64,000 bases of DNA from Paenibacillus sp. FSL R7-0345 (GCF_038595055.1 NZ_CP152002.1:3330501-3394500); one strand, 5' to 3'. Counted from the stretch's first letter, positions 33,782-43,319 are shown. Notes: generated by a model not told the origin, from the sequence alone. Made by a program: numbers and translations.

Positions 33782-35659
33782 ATGAAACTGTTAACGGATC
33801 TTGATGCCATCCGCACGCTTACCCAGGGACGGCTGGATAACCGGAGGATTAGCGGGGCATCAGGAGAATCGGTTTCCTTCAGATCAGTGATGGTATGCGG
33901 GGGCACAGGCTGCACATCATCGGATTCGAATAAAATAATCGCTGCGCTGGAGCAGGAAGTCACTGGCCGCGGCATCCAGACTCAGGTGGAGATCGTGCGC
34001 ACAGGCTGTTTTGGGCTGTGTGAGCTAGGCCCGGTTGTGATCGTCTATCCTGAGGGGATTTTTTACAGCCGGGTGGAGGTCAAGGATATTCCGGCGCTGG
34101 TCGAGCAGCATCTGGTCAACGGCAAGCCGTATGACAAAAAGATTTATGAGAAGACCCGCCAGGGCGATGAGCTGCTGAATTTTGAAGAAACCGATTTCTA
34201 TAAAAAACAGGTACGGATCGCGCTGCACAACTGCGGTGTGATCGACCCTGAAGTGATAGATGAGTATATTGCGAGTGACGGCTACCGTGCGCTTGCCCAA
34301 GTGCTTACAACGATGAGCCCTGAGCAGGTCATTGACACCGTAAAAAGATCCGGACTGCGCGGCCGGGGCGGCGGCGGCTTCCTGACCGGACTGAAGTGGG
34401 AGTTCGCAGCCCGGCAGAACAAACCGCAGAAGTATGTCATCTGCAATGCTGATGAGGGCGATCCGGGGGCGTTCATGGACCGTTCGATCCTTGAAGGCAA
34501 TCCGCATTCTGTTATTGAGGCGATGGCGATAGCCGGATATGCCATAGGTGCGAACCAGGGATTCATCTATGTGCGGGCAGAATATCCGATTGCTGTTCAG
34601 CGGTTCTCGAAAGCGCTGGATCAGGCCAGGGAATATGGACTGCTGGGCGATGATATTTTCGGGACGGGATTTGCTTTTAATATTGAGGTGCGTCTGGGTG
34701 CAGGGGCATTTGTCTGCGGTGAAGAAACCGCGCTGATCCACTCGATTGAAGGACACCGGGGAATGCCGACGCCCAAGCCGCCGTTTCCGGCCGTTGAAGG
34801 GCTGTGGGGCCAGCCGACCATTATCAACAATGTGGAGACGCTGGCCAACATCGGCCAGATTATTCTGAACGGGGCAGAGTGGTATGCCGCAATCGGTACC
34901 GAGAAGTCGAAGGGCACCAAAGTGTTCGCGCTTGGCGGCAAGGTGGTGAATACCGGACTGGTTGAGGTCCCGATGGGCATTACGCTGCGTGAGGTTATTT
35001 TTGAGATCGGCGGCGGCATTCCCGGCGGCAAAAAATTCAAAGCCGTCCAGACCGGCGGCCCGTCCGGCGGCTGTCTGACCGAGGAGCATCTGGACTGTAC
35101 GATTGATTTCGATACCTTGACCAGCCTTGGCTCGATGATGGGCTCAGGCGGGATGATCATTATGGATGAGGATACATGCATGGTCGATGTGGCGCGGTTC
35201 TACCTTGATTTCACCAGGGATGAATCGTGCGGCAAATGTACCCCGTGCCGGATCGGAACGAAGCGGCTGCTGGAAATGCTGGATAAAGTCACTTCCGGCA
35301 AAGGCACGCTAGAGGACCTCGACAACATGGAGCAGTTGTCCCTGCAGATCAAGAATGCATCTCTGTGTGCACTCGGGCAGACGGCTCCAAACCCGGTGCT
35401 ATCGACTTTAAAATATTTCCGTGAGGAATATCTCGCTCACATTACGGACAGCAAATGCCCGGCCGGTGTCTGCAAAGCGCTGATCTCCTATGAAATTGAT
35501 GCGGAGCTGTGCAAAGGCTGCAGCCTCTGTGCGCGCAAATGCCCGAGCGATGCCATATCCGGCAAGGTGAAGGAGCCGTATGTGATTGATAAGGCGGCCT
35601 GCATCAAGTGCGGCGTCTGCTTCGATGTATGCAAATTCAAGGCGGTAGCGATAGTCTGA
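33782..35659 (+). CDS. hydB: HydB, NuoF-like flavin/NAD subunit of the hydrogenase
   Basis: 625 residues from ATG 33782 (GGGAGG upstream). Domains: an N-terminal thioredoxin-like [2Fe-2S] domain (CGGTGC, CFGLC); the NuoF FMN/NADH domain with GLRGRGGGGFLTGLKW and NADEGDPGAFMDR; an SLBB-like segment; the CGKCTPCRIGTKR cluster site; and a C-terminal two-cluster ferredoxin (CKGCSLCARKCP, CIKCGVCFDVC). This is the electron-bifurcating HydB layout known from Thermotoga and Acetobacterium. It lets NADH and reduced ferredoxin be used together for H2 production. Confidence 0.94.
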   Translation: MKLLTDLDAIRTLTQGRLDNRRISGASGESVSFRSVMVCGGTGCTSSDSNKIIAALEQEVTGRGIQTQVEIVRTGCFGLCELGPVVIVYPEGIFYSRVEVKDIPALVEQHLVNGKPYDKKIYEKTRQGDELLNFEETDFYKKQVRIALHNCGVIDPEVIDEYIASDGYRALAQVLTTMSPEQVIDTVKRSGLRGRGGGGFLTGLKWEFAARQNKPQKYVICNADEGDPGAFMDRSILEGNPHSVIEAMAIAGYAIGANQGFIYVRAEYPIAVQRFSKALDQAREYGLLGDDIFGTGFAFNIEVRLGAGAFVCGEETALIHSIEGHRGMPTPKPPFPAVEGLWGQPTIINNVETLANIGQIILNGAEWYAAIGTEKSKGTKVFALGGKVVNTGLVEVPMGITLREVIFEIGGGIPGGKKFKAVQTGGPSGGCLTEEHLDCTIDFDTLTSLGSMMGSGGMIIMDEDTCMVDVARFYLDFTRDESCGKCTPCRIGTKRLLEMLDKVTSGKGTLEDLDNMEQLSLQIKNASLCALGQTAPNPVLSTLKYFREEYLAHITDSKCPAGVCKALISYEIDAELCKGCSLCARKCPSDAISGKVKEPYVIDKAACIKCGVCFDVCKFKAVAIV

Positions 35660-35676
35660 CGATAGGAGTGATCAGC

Positions 35677-37413
35677 TTGAACACGGTCAAAATCATGATC
35701 GACGGGATTGAGACGGAAATCGCCAAAGGCACCACGGTGCTGGAAGCCGCCCGGGATCAAGGTATAACTATTCCTTCCCTTTGTTACCTGCAGGGAGTTA
35801 ATCATTCCTCCAGCTGCCGTGTCTGTTTGGTCGAGGTCGGACCGCGGCTTATCGCCTCCTGTACGCTGATCGCCGAGGAAGGCATGAAGATTCAGACGAA
35901 TACGAAGAAGGTCCGCGATGCCCGGAGGACATCGGCCCAGCTGCTTCTCTCCGATCATGACCGGGAATGTCTCAGCTGCTCACGCGGCGGCAATTGCGAG
36001 CTGCAGAGTGTATCGAATTCGCTTAACATCCGCGAAGTGACGTATACCGGTGAGCATTCCAGCCGGGAAAAGGATTATTCGTCTCCGGCAATTGTACGCG
36101 ATGCCTCTAAATGTATCCTCTGCGGCCGCTGTGTCGGCGCTTGCGGAACGGTTCAGACCGTTGGTGCGATCGGTTTCGCCAAGCGGGGCTTTGACACCGT
36201 AATTTCTACAGCCTTCGGCCGTCCGCTGGCAGAGTCAACCTGTGTCAACTGCGGCCAGTGTATTATGGCATGTCCGGTCGGCGCTCTGACCGAGCATGAG
36301 AATATCCGCGATGTATGGGAGGCCATCGCTGACCCGGACCAGTATGTCGTTGTGCAGACGGCCCCGGCTGTAAGAGTGGCCCTTGGCGAAGAGTTTGGTC
36401 TGCCGGTCGGTACGCGTACAACCGGCAAAATGGTTGCCGCGCTGCGCCGGCTCGGCTTCGACAAAGTGTTCGATACCGTCTTCGGGGCGGATCTGACCAT
36501 TATGGAGGAGGGCACCGAGCTGCTCTCCCGTCTGTCCAGCGGACAGAACCTGCCGCTGATGACCTCCTGCTGCCCGGGCTGGGTCAAATTTATGGAGCAT
36601 AACTTCCCTGATATGCTCGATAACCTGTCTACCTGCAAGTCGCCGCATGAGATGGAAGGCGCCATGGTTAAATCTTATTTTGCCGGCAAGCTTGGCATAG
36701 ACCCGCAGAAGATAACGGTTGTCTCCATCATGCCCTGCACGGCCAAGAAGTTTGAAGGTGCACGTGAGGAGCTGTCCAATAAAGATATGCAGGATGTGGA
36801 CTGGGTGCTCACAACCCGCGAGCTGGCGGCGATGATTAAGGAAGCAGGGATTGATTTTGTAAATCTGAAGGATGAGGAATTTGATAATCCGCTTGGAGTT
36901 GGATCTGGAGCCGGTACAATTTTCGGGGCGACTGGCGGAGTATCCGAAGCGGCTCTGCGTACCGTCTTTGAGCTGGTCTCCGGCCAGCCGCTCGATTCTA
37001 TTGAGTATACCGCTGTACGCGGGATGGATGGCATTAAGGAGAATGCGGTTGAGCTGCCGGACGGCCGAAAGATCCGGACAGCTGTTGTCCACGGGCTCGG
37101 CAATGCCCGCAAGTTAATGGAAGCTATGCAGCGCGGAGAAAAGAATTATGAATTCATGGAAGTCATGGCCTGCGCCGGCGGCTGTATTACAGGCGGGGGA
37201 CAGCCGATTCTAAACGCTGCGGCCAGCAGCCGGCTGGATGTCAAAGCGCTGCGGGCCAAAGCGATCTATTCAGAGGATGAAGCCCAGACCGTCCGCAAAT
37301 CCCATCACAATCCGTTCATCAAGCAGCTGTACGCTGAGTTCCTCGGCGAGCCGAACAGCCATCTGGCCCATGAGCTGCTGCATACGCATTATACGGTGCG
37401 GACGAAATACTGA
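35677..37413 (+). CDS. hydA: HydA, [FeFe]-hydrogenase catalytic subunit
   Basis: 578 residues from TTG 35677, after ATAGGAG. Domains: N-terminal [2Fe-2S] (SSCRVCLVEV); a His/Cys cluster (HDRECLSCSRGGNC); two 4Fe-4S (CILCGRCVGAC, CVNCGQCIMACP); then the H-cluster domain. All three H-cluster motifs are intact: TSCCPGW, MPCTAKKFE, and EVMACAGGCITGGGQP. The C-terminal small-subunit-like tail is present. It should reduce protons (or oxidise H2) as part of HydABC in the cytoplasm. It lies 17 bp after hydB. Confidence 0.96.
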   Translation: MNTVKIMIDGIETEIAKGTTVLEAARDQGITIPSLCYLQGVNHSSSCRVCLVEVGPRLIASCTLIAEEGMKIQTNTKKVRDARRTSAQLLLSDHDRECLSCSRGGNCELQSVSNSLNIREVTYTGEHSSREKDYSSPAIVRDASKCILCGRCVGACGTVQTVGAIGFAKRGFDTVISTAFGRPLAESTCVNCGQCIMACPVGALTEHENIRDVWEAIADPDQYVVVQTAPAVRVALGEEFGLPVGTRTTGKMVAALRRLGFDKVFDTVFGADLTIMEEGTELLSRLSSGQNLPLMTSCCPGWVKFMEHNFPDMLDNLSTCKSPHEMEGAMVKSYFAGKLGIDPQKITVVSIMPCTAKKFEGAREELSNKDMQDVDWVLTTRELAAMIKEAGIDFVNLKDEEFDNPLGVGSGAGTIFGATGGVSEAALRTVFELVSGQPLDSIEYTAVRGMDGIKENAVELPDGRKIRTAVVHGLGNARKLMEAMQRGEKNYEFMEVMACAGGCITGGGQPILNAAASSRLDVKALRAKAIYSEDEAQTVRKSHHNPFIKQLYAEFLGEPNSHLAHELLHTHYTVRTKY

Positions 37414-37489
37414 TTAAAATTCATATAAAAAGGAAAAGTGGAGTCATTTCCAACCCCGATAATTGTAAATGCTAAGGAGGAGGGCACAT

Positions 37490-38914
37490 TTGCGCAAGGA
37501 TTGGGAACCCGCGGACTTCATCGACGACGCGGAGATTACAGCCAGCCTGCAGGAAGCCAGGCGGATGGCCGGGAACCGGAACGTTGTCCAGTCTATTTTG
37601 GATAAAGCAAGAGCCTGCAAGGGGTTAAGCCACCGGGAAGCGGCAGTGCTGCTGGAGGTCAGGGATGAGGATATTCTGCAGGACATTTTTAAATCAGCCA
37701 AAGTCATTAAGGAGAAAATTTACGGCAACCGCATTGTCCTGTTTGCGCCGCTGTATATCAGCAACTACTGTGTCAATAACTGCGAATATTGCGGCTATAA
37801 GCACTCGAATCAGGATTTTGTACGGCGGAAGCTGGGCAAAGAAGAACTTGCGGATGAAGTCCGGGTGCTGCAAGAGCTGGGTCACAAACGGCTGGTGATA
37901 GAAGCGGGAGAGGATCCGGTCCATTGTGATATTGATTATGTGGTTGATGCCATCCGAACGGTCTATTCTGTCAAAGTGGATAACGGCAGCATCCGCCGGG
38001 TTAATATCAATATTGCCGCAACTACAGTCAAGGATTACCAAAAGCTGCGGGATGCGGAGATCGGGACCTATATTCTTTTTCAGGAGACCTATCACAGGCC
38101 GACTTATGCTGCGCTGCATCCGAACGGGCCGAAGCATGACTATGACTGGCACACAACAGCGATGGACCGGGCACAGCTCGGCGGAATCGATGATGTTGGT
38201 GTAGGCGTATTGTACGGATTATATGACTACAAATACGATACAGTGGCCATGCTGATGCATGCCGAGCATCTGGAGGAGCGGTTCGGGGTAGGTCCCCACA
38301 CTGTCTCTGTCCCGCGGCTGCGGGAAGCGGCGAATGTTAGTCTGAAAACGTATCCATATCTGGTAAAGGATGAGGAATTTAAACAGCTGGTTGCCGTTCT
38401 GCGGCTGGCGGTGCCTTATGCGGGCATGATTTTATCCACCAGGGAGGAGCCATCGTTCCGGGATGAGGTTATCCGGCTCGGGATTTCCCAGGTCAGTGCC
38501 GGATCAAGCACCGGGGTCGGCGGATATATGGAGGCGAAGCAGGGTACAGCCGGCCTGTCAAAAGAAAAGCCGCAATTCGAGGTGGGCGACCACCGTTCAC
38601 CGGAGGAGATTATCCGGGGGCTGTGCAGGGACGGCTATGTTCCCAGCTATTGTACAGCCTGCTACCGGGAGGGGCGGACGGGTGACCGGTTTATGCGGCT
38701 GGCCAAATCGGGGCAGATCCATAATGTATGCCAGCCGAATTCGCTGCTTACCTTCAAAGAGTATCTGCTGGATTATGCGAATGCTGAAACCCGGGCCCTA
38801 GGTGAAGAAATGATCCGTAAAGGGCTTGAAGACATTCCCAAGGAAGCTGCACGCAAAATCACCAGGGAACGGCTGCAGCGGCTGGAGAACGGGGAGCGGG
38901 ATCTGCGCTTTTAA
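37490..38914 (+). CDS. hydG: HydG, [FeFe]-hydrogenase maturation tyrosine lyase
   Basis: 474 residues from TTG 37490, nine bases after AAGGAGG; an ATG at 37469 lies upstream of that site and is unlikely. The radical-SAM motif CVNNCEYC appears in LYISNYCVNNCEYCGYKH, typical of HydG. The C-terminal CTACYREGRTGDRFM supplies Cys ligands of the second (dangler) cluster. HydG cleaves tyrosine to give the CO and CN ligands of the H-cluster. It lies 76 bp after hydA and 24 bp before the first hydF. Confidence 0.95.
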   Translation: MRKDWEPADFIDDAEITASLQEARRMAGNRNVVQSILDKARACKGLSHREAAVLLEVRDEDILQDIFKSAKVIKEKIYGNRIVLFAPLYISNYCVNNCEYCGYKHSNQDFVRRKLGKEELADEVRVLQELGHKRLVIEAGEDPVHCDIDYVVDAIRTVYSVKVDNGSIRRVNINIAATTVKDYQKLRDAEIGTYILFQETYHRPTYAALHPNGPKHDYDWHTTAMDRAQLGGIDDVGVGVLYGLYDYKYDTVAMLMHAEHLEERFGVGPHTVSVPRLREAANVSLKTYPYLVKDEEFKQLVAVLRLAVPYAGMILSTREEPSFRDEVIRLGISQVSAGSSTGVGGYMEAKQGTAGLSKEKPQFEVGDHRSPEEIIRGLCRDGYVPSYCTACYREGRTGDRFMRLAKSGQIHNVCQPNSLLTFKEYLLDYANAETRALGEEMIRKGLEDIPKEAARKITRERLQRLENGERDLRF

Positions 38915-38938
38915 TAGACCCATAAGGAGAGATTGGCC

Positions 38939-40138
38939 ATGCAAATTACACCGCAGCCGGGCAAGATGCACATCGCAGTCTTCGGCCGGCGCAACTCCGG
39001 GAAGTCCAGTCTGATCAATGCGCTGACCGGCATTCCTTATCAGATTGTCGGCGATCAGCCCGGCACAACGACTGAACCGGTGTTTCAGGCTTATGAGCTG
39101 CCCAAGATCGGCTCCGTCATCATTATTGATACGACTGGTATAGATGAAGATAAAGAGACAGGAGCTTTCCGGGTGCAGAAGACCCGTGAGGTTATGGATC
39201 TGACCGATCTCAGTCTCCTGATTTTCTCCGGGGAGGAGGATGATTACAAGCTGGAGAAGGAGTGGTACCAGGAGCTTGCCAAGCGCCACATTCCGGTCAT
39301 CGGCGTAATTGCCAAAGTGGATGATCATTATGTGGATCTCGATCAGTTGAAAAGTGAGCTGAACATCCCCTTTGTCAAAGTAAGCTCGCGCAGAAACATT
39401 AACTTTGGCAGCCTGCGCCATGCGATCCGTGAGTATGCTCCTGCTGAATTTGAGCGTCCAACCATTCTTGGTGATCTGGTCCATCCGGGTGAAGTGGTCG
39501 TAATGGTCATGCCCGATATGATTCCGGCACCCAAATACAGGCTGGTTGCTTCCCAGCAGCAGATTCTGCGGGATTTGCTCGATCACCATGTGATGGCTCT
39601 GTCCGTTACAGAGGTGGAGCTGCCTACGCTGCTGATGAATCTGAAGGGCATGCCCGATCTGGTCATTACGGACTCCCAGGTGTATGACAGTGTGAACGAG
39701 GTACTTCCTGCCAATGTGCCGCTGACCACCTTCGCGATCCTGATGGCCCGGTTTAAGGGGGATCTGACCACCTTTGTAAAAGGCGCAGAAGCGATTTCCA
39801 CGCTGAAGCCGGGCGACAAGGTACTGCTGTCCGAAGCCTGTATTCATCATCCGCATAATGGTGAAATTGACCGTGAGCTGGTGAAAAGAAAGCTGCAGGA
39901 GATTGCCGGCGGCGGATTGGAGATTACGGCAAGTGTCGGCCCGGATTTCCCGGCAGATTTATCGGGTTATAAGCTGATCGTACATTGCGGCGGCTGCATT
40001 TTCAACCGCAAGCAGCTGATGACAAGGCTGGCGGATTCCGGCGCCCAATGTGTGCCGATCACGAATTACGGCATTGCCTTTGCATACTTCAAAGGCATCC
40101 TGCCGCGTGTGCTGGAGATTATGCAAGTGAAATCATAA
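38939..40138 (+). CDS. hydF: HydF paralogue 1, maturation GTPase with altered G4 motif
   Basis: 399 residues from ATG 38939 (AAGGAGA eight bases upstream). The GTPase domain has a P-loop (GRRNSGKSS) and DTTG. The G4 motif is AKVD instead of NKxD, so guanine recognition may be weakened. The C-terminal cluster domain keeps its ligands: Cys in EACIHHPHN and the pair in HCGGC. HydF is the scaffold that receives the diiron precursor and passes it to HydA. A second hydF with a normal G4 lies 1.4 kb downstream, beyond aspA. It is also possible that the two copies form a heterodimer. Confidence 0.9.
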   Translation: MQITPQPGKMHIAVFGRRNSGKSSLINALTGIPYQIVGDQPGTTTEPVFQAYELPKIGSVIIIDTTGIDEDKETGAFRVQKTREVMDLTDLSLLIFSGEEDDYKLEKEWYQELAKRHIPVIGVIAKVDDHYVDLDQLKSELNIPFVKVSSRRNINFGSLRHAIREYAPAEFERPTILGDLVHPGEVVVMVMPDMIPAPKYRLVASQQQILRDLLDHHVMALSVTEVELPTLLMNLKGMPDLVITDSQVYDSVNEVLPANVPLTTFAILMARFKGDLTTFVKGAEAISTLKPGDKVLLSEACIHHPHNGEIDRELVKRKLQEIAGGGLEITASVGPDFPADLSGYKLIVHCGGCIFNRKQLMTRLADSGAQCVPITNYGIAFAYFKGILPRVLEIMQVKS

Positions 40139-40150
40139 GGGGAGATCTTT

Positions 40151-41569
40151 GTGGAGACGGGCGGGGGTTACCGGCTTGAACGGGATGCGCTTGGAACAGT
40201 AGAGGTACCTTTGTCTGCCTACTACGGCATTCATACGGCCCGGGCGATGGAGAATTTTGCGGTGGGCGGCCGGAGAGTCAATCCTCATCTGATCAAGGCA
40301 CTGATAACGGTGAAAAAAGCGGCAGCAATAGCCCATCTGAAGCTGAACAGCTATCCGCCCGAGATCGCGATGGCGATTGTGCAGGCTTGTGATGAGATTC
40401 ACGCTGGAGGGTATGCCGACCAGTTTCCTGTGTCTGCACTACAGGGCGGGGCCGGTACGTCAACCAATATGAACATTAATGAAGTATTGGCGAACCGGGC
40501 GGCCCAGCTGCTGGGCGGAACACGAGGTGATTATACCGTGGTTCACCCGCTGGATCACGTGAACTGCTGCCAGTCCACCAATGATGTCTACCCGACAGCA
40601 CTGCGAATCGCTGCGGTGGGTCTGGTCCGCAGGCTTAGTGATGCTTTTGCGTCCCTGCAGGAGTCGCTGCAGAGTAAGGAGCTGGAGTTTGCCGGAGTGC
40701 TGAAGCTGGGCCGGACGGAGCTGATGGATGCTGTTCCGATGACTGCAGGACAGAGCTTCGGGGCATACGCCAAAGCCATCCAGCGCGACCGCTGGCGGCT
40801 GTACAAGGCTGAGGAAAGGCTCAGGGAGATTAATATCGGCGGAACGGCAATCGGCACGGGGATTAATGCACCGCTCCGGTATACCTTTTATATTACAGGT
40901 CTTCTGCAGGAGCTGACCGGATACGGGCTGGCCCGCAGTGAATATCCGATGGACCCTACGCAGAATATGGATGTATTCGTGGAGGTATCCGGGCTGCTCA
41001 AGGCAGCGGCAGTGAATCTGCTCAAAATCTCAGGCGATCTGCGCCTGCTGGCAAGCGGACCAGCAGGCGGCTTCGGTGAGCTGGTGCTGCCTACGGTGCA
41101 GGCCGGATCATCCATTATGCCCGGCAAAGTCAACCCGGTGATGGCTGAAATGCTTGGCACAGCTGCAATGCGGGTGATCGCCAACGATTCAGCGGTCACG
41201 CTGGCTGCCGGGAGCGGGCAGCTGGAGCTTAATGCCTTCATGCCGCTGATAGCAGATGCGCTGCTGGATTCCCTGGAGCTGCTTGACCAGGCAGTCCGCT
41301 TGTTTACTGAGCGCTGTATAACAGGAATAAGGGTGTGTGCTGTTCGCTGCGGAGAACTGCTGGAGCATTCCACTGTACTCGCGGCTGCTTTTGTAGGTCA
41401 TATCGGCTATGAACAGAGTGCTGAGATTGCTATACAGGCAAGGGAGGGAGGGAAGTCCATCCGTCAGGCAGTGCTGGACAGCGGGCTGCTCTCCGGGGAG
41501 CAGATTGACAGGATTTTGCATCTGGATCAGCTTACCATGCCCGGTGTGCCCGGAAGAAGGAGTGAGTAA
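40151..41569 (+). CDS. aspA: Aspartate ammonia-lyase (aspartase) in the hydrogenase block
   Basis: 472 residues from GTG 40151 (AAGGGGAG upstream). The fumarase/aspartase superfamily signature GSSIMPGKVNP is near residue 317; AGTSTNMNINEV and HVNCCQSTNDVYPTA are typical of aspartase and fumarase. Class assignment rests on overall resemblance to aspartases. It converts aspartate to fumarate and ammonia. Placed between two hydF genes and translated almost end-to-end with the second (1-bp gap), it probably serves H-cluster assembly, perhaps by supplying ammonia for the bridging dithiomethylamine. That role is inference. Confidence 0.88.
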   Translation: METGGGYRLERDALGTVEVPLSAYYGIHTARAMENFAVGGRRVNPHLIKALITVKKAAAIAHLKLNSYPPEIAMAIVQACDEIHAGGYADQFPVSALQGGAGTSTNMNINEVLANRAAQLLGGTRGDYTVVHPLDHVNCCQSTNDVYPTALRIAAVGLVRRLSDAFASLQESLQSKELEFAGVLKLGRTELMDAVPMTAGQSFGAYAKAIQRDRWRLYKAEERLREINIGGTAIGTGINAPLRYTFYITGLLQELTGYGLARSEYPMDPTQNMDVFVEVSGLLKAAAVNLLKISGDLRLLASGPAGGFGELVLPTVQAGSSIMPGKVNPVMAEMLGTAAMRVIANDSAVTLAAGSGQLELNAFMPLIADALLDSLELLDQAVRLFTERCITGIRVCAVRCGELLEHSTVLAAAFVGHIGYEQSAEIAIQAREGGKSIRQAVLDSGLLSGEQIDRILHLDQLTMPGVPGRRSE

Positions 41570-41570
41570 C

Positions 41571-42854
41571 GTGAACCTGAACGAATCGCCCCGTGCCAGC
41601 CGGCTGCATATTGCCGTATTCGGCAGGCGCAACGCCGGCAAATCAAGCCTCATCAATGCGCTGTCCAGGCAGGAGGTATCTGTTGTATCACCGGTCCAAG
41701 GGACCACAACAGATCCGGTCTACAAAGCGATGGAGCTGCTTCCGCTCGGACCGGTGGTGCTGATTGATACCGCAGGACTGGACGATGAAGGTGAGCTGGG
41801 CGAGCAGCGGAAAAAGAAAACGATGGAAGTGCTGTACAAAACCGATGTGGCCCTGCTTGTAATTGATGCACTTGATGGAGCGACGGCGTATGATGAACAG
41901 ATTGCCGGCATGCTCAAGAGCCGGAATATTCCGGTCATCGGGGTTATAAATAAAACGGATTTGCTGTCGGCGGCAAATGCAGACCGGGATGCCGCTGTAC
42001 AGGCAGATACTTGCCGGGATCAGTTTGGATTCCGGTTCATGCCTGTATCTGCTGCTTCAAAGAAAGGAATAAATTCGCTCAGAGAGGCTCTGTCTGCTGT
42101 GGTGCCTGCTGAGGAGGACAAATTCCGCATTATCGGCGACCTGCTCTCACCGGGAGATTTGGTTGTGCTGGTTACACCCATTGATAAGGCAGCACCAAAG
42201 GGCCGGCTGATCCTGCCCCAGCAGCAGACCATCCGGGACATTCTGGAGAGCGACGCCATCGCTGTTGTCACCAAAGAGCATGAGCTAAAGCTCACACTGG
42301 AAAGCCTCGGGCGTAAGCCGCGGCTGGTTGTGACCGATTCCCAGGTCTTCCTGAAGGCAGCCGCTGATACGCCACCCGATGTTCCGCTTACTTCATTCTC
42401 AATCCTCTTTGCCCGACATAAGGGCGATCTGGAGGAGTTGGTCCGGGGCGCCAGGGCTATTGACCGGCTGCGGGACGGTGACAAGGTGCTGATAGCCGAG
42501 CCGTGCACCCACCATACCCAGCCGGATGACATCGGCAGCGTCAAGCTGCCCCGCTGGATCAGGCAAGCGACCGGCCGGACGCTTGAGTTCCATCATGCGA
42601 ATGGAATGAGCTTTCCCGACAATGTGCAGGATTATGCGCTGATTGTGCATTGCGGCGGCTGTATGATCAACCGCCGGCAGATGCTCTGGCGGATGGAGCA
42701 GGCGGCAGCGGGCGGAGTACCGGTTGTGAATTATGGTGTAGCCATTGCCCATGTCCAGGGGATACTGGAACGGGCAATATCCCCGTTTCCGCTAGCCCGG
42801 CTTGTCTGGGAGGAGGAGTGCGCAGCGGACAGCACACTTACCGTTGAAAAGTGA
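41571..42854 (+). CDS. hydF: HydF paralogue 2, maturation GTPase
   Basis: 427 residues from GTG 41571, after AGAAGGAG at the end of aspA. The GTPase motifs are complete: GRRNAGKSS, DTAG, and NKTD. The C-terminal part has Cys/His in EPCTHHTQPD and HCGGC, the CxHx(n)HCxxC cluster ligands of HydF. It is clearly diverged from paralogue 1. The intact motifs make this the better candidate for the canonical HydF. It is the last gene of the block; a terminator follows 31 bp later. Confidence 0.93.
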   Translation: MNLNESPRASRLHIAVFGRRNAGKSSLINALSRQEVSVVSPVQGTTTDPVYKAMELLPLGPVVLIDTAGLDDEGELGEQRKKKTMEVLYKTDVALLVIDALDGATAYDEQIAGMLKSRNIPVIGVINKTDLLSAANADRDAAVQADTCRDQFGFRFMPVSAASKKGINSLREALSAVVPAEEDKFRIIGDLLSPGDLVVLVTPIDKAAPKGRLILPQQQTIRDILESDAIAVVTKEHELKLTLESLGRKPRLVVTDSQVFLKAAADTPPDVPLTSFSILFARHKGDLEELVRGARAIDRLRDGDKVLIAEPCTHHTQPDDIGSVKLPRWIRQATGRTLEFHHANGMSFPDNVQDYALIVHCGGCMINRRQMLWRMEQAAAGGVPVVNYGVAIAHVQGILERAISPFPLARLVWEEECAADSTLTVEK

Positions 42855-42885
42855 TCGCTACCACGCCGCTCATTATCTTAACAGT

Positions 42886-42920
42886 AAGACCAGCCTCCTA
42901 ATCCGGGGCTGGTCTTGTTT
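42886..42920 (+). terminator. Terminator of the hydrogenase block
   Basis: AAGACCAGCC at 42886-42895 pairs with GGCTGGTCTT at 42907-42916 (10 bp), followed by GTTT. The downstream T-tract is short, but the stem is strong. Confidence 0.82.
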
Positions 42921-42938
42921 GATGAGGCTTAAGATGGG

Positions 42939-43295
42939 GCGACCACGGCAAAAGCGCCCTTGATTTCGCCGAAAACGGCTCGATGCGCGAAATGAGAGGC
43001 AAAAATGCCCTTGATTTCGCCGAAAACAGCTCGATGCGCGAAATGAGAGGCAAAAATGCCCTTGATTTCGCCGAAAACAGCTCGATGTGCGAAATGAGAG
43101 GCAAAAATGCCCTTGATTTCGCCGAAAGCAGCTCGATGTGCGAAATGAGAGGCAAAAATGCCCTTGATTTCGCCGAAAACGGCTCGATGCACGAAATGAG
43201 AGGCAAAACTGCCCTTGATTTCAGCGAATACGGCTCGATGCACGAAATGAGAGGCAAGAATTCAGTTAGATCCGCCAATCCAGCCATTAGCACAA
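42939..43295. repeat. Array 3: seven 51-bp tandem repeats, each with a short hairpin
   Basis: Units start at 42939, 42990, 43041, 43092, 43143, 43194 and 43245, exactly 51 bp apart. The core GGCAAAAATGCC and the following CTTGATTTCGCC are the same as in array 2; the rest of the unit differs (a CTCGATG segment instead of CTACG). The copy at 43194 has GGCAAAACTGCC, with pairing kept. It lies between the hydrogenase terminator and the convergent gene ending at 43320. Open frames through it on both strands are by-products of the period. Confidence 0.95.
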
Positions 43296-43319
43296 CCCAT
43301 CAGGGTTTCGACGTTTAAC

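Noticed and set aside
34025..35089. 354-codon frame opposite hydB
   Set aside because: Shadow of a high-GC coding region; hydB has full domain evidence on the other strand. The same holds for frames opposite yesM, PFOR, hydA, hydF and the mannosidases.
42898..43318. Open frames on both strands through array 3
   Set aside because: Same cause as in array 2; repetitive translation with no ribosome site or family resemblance.
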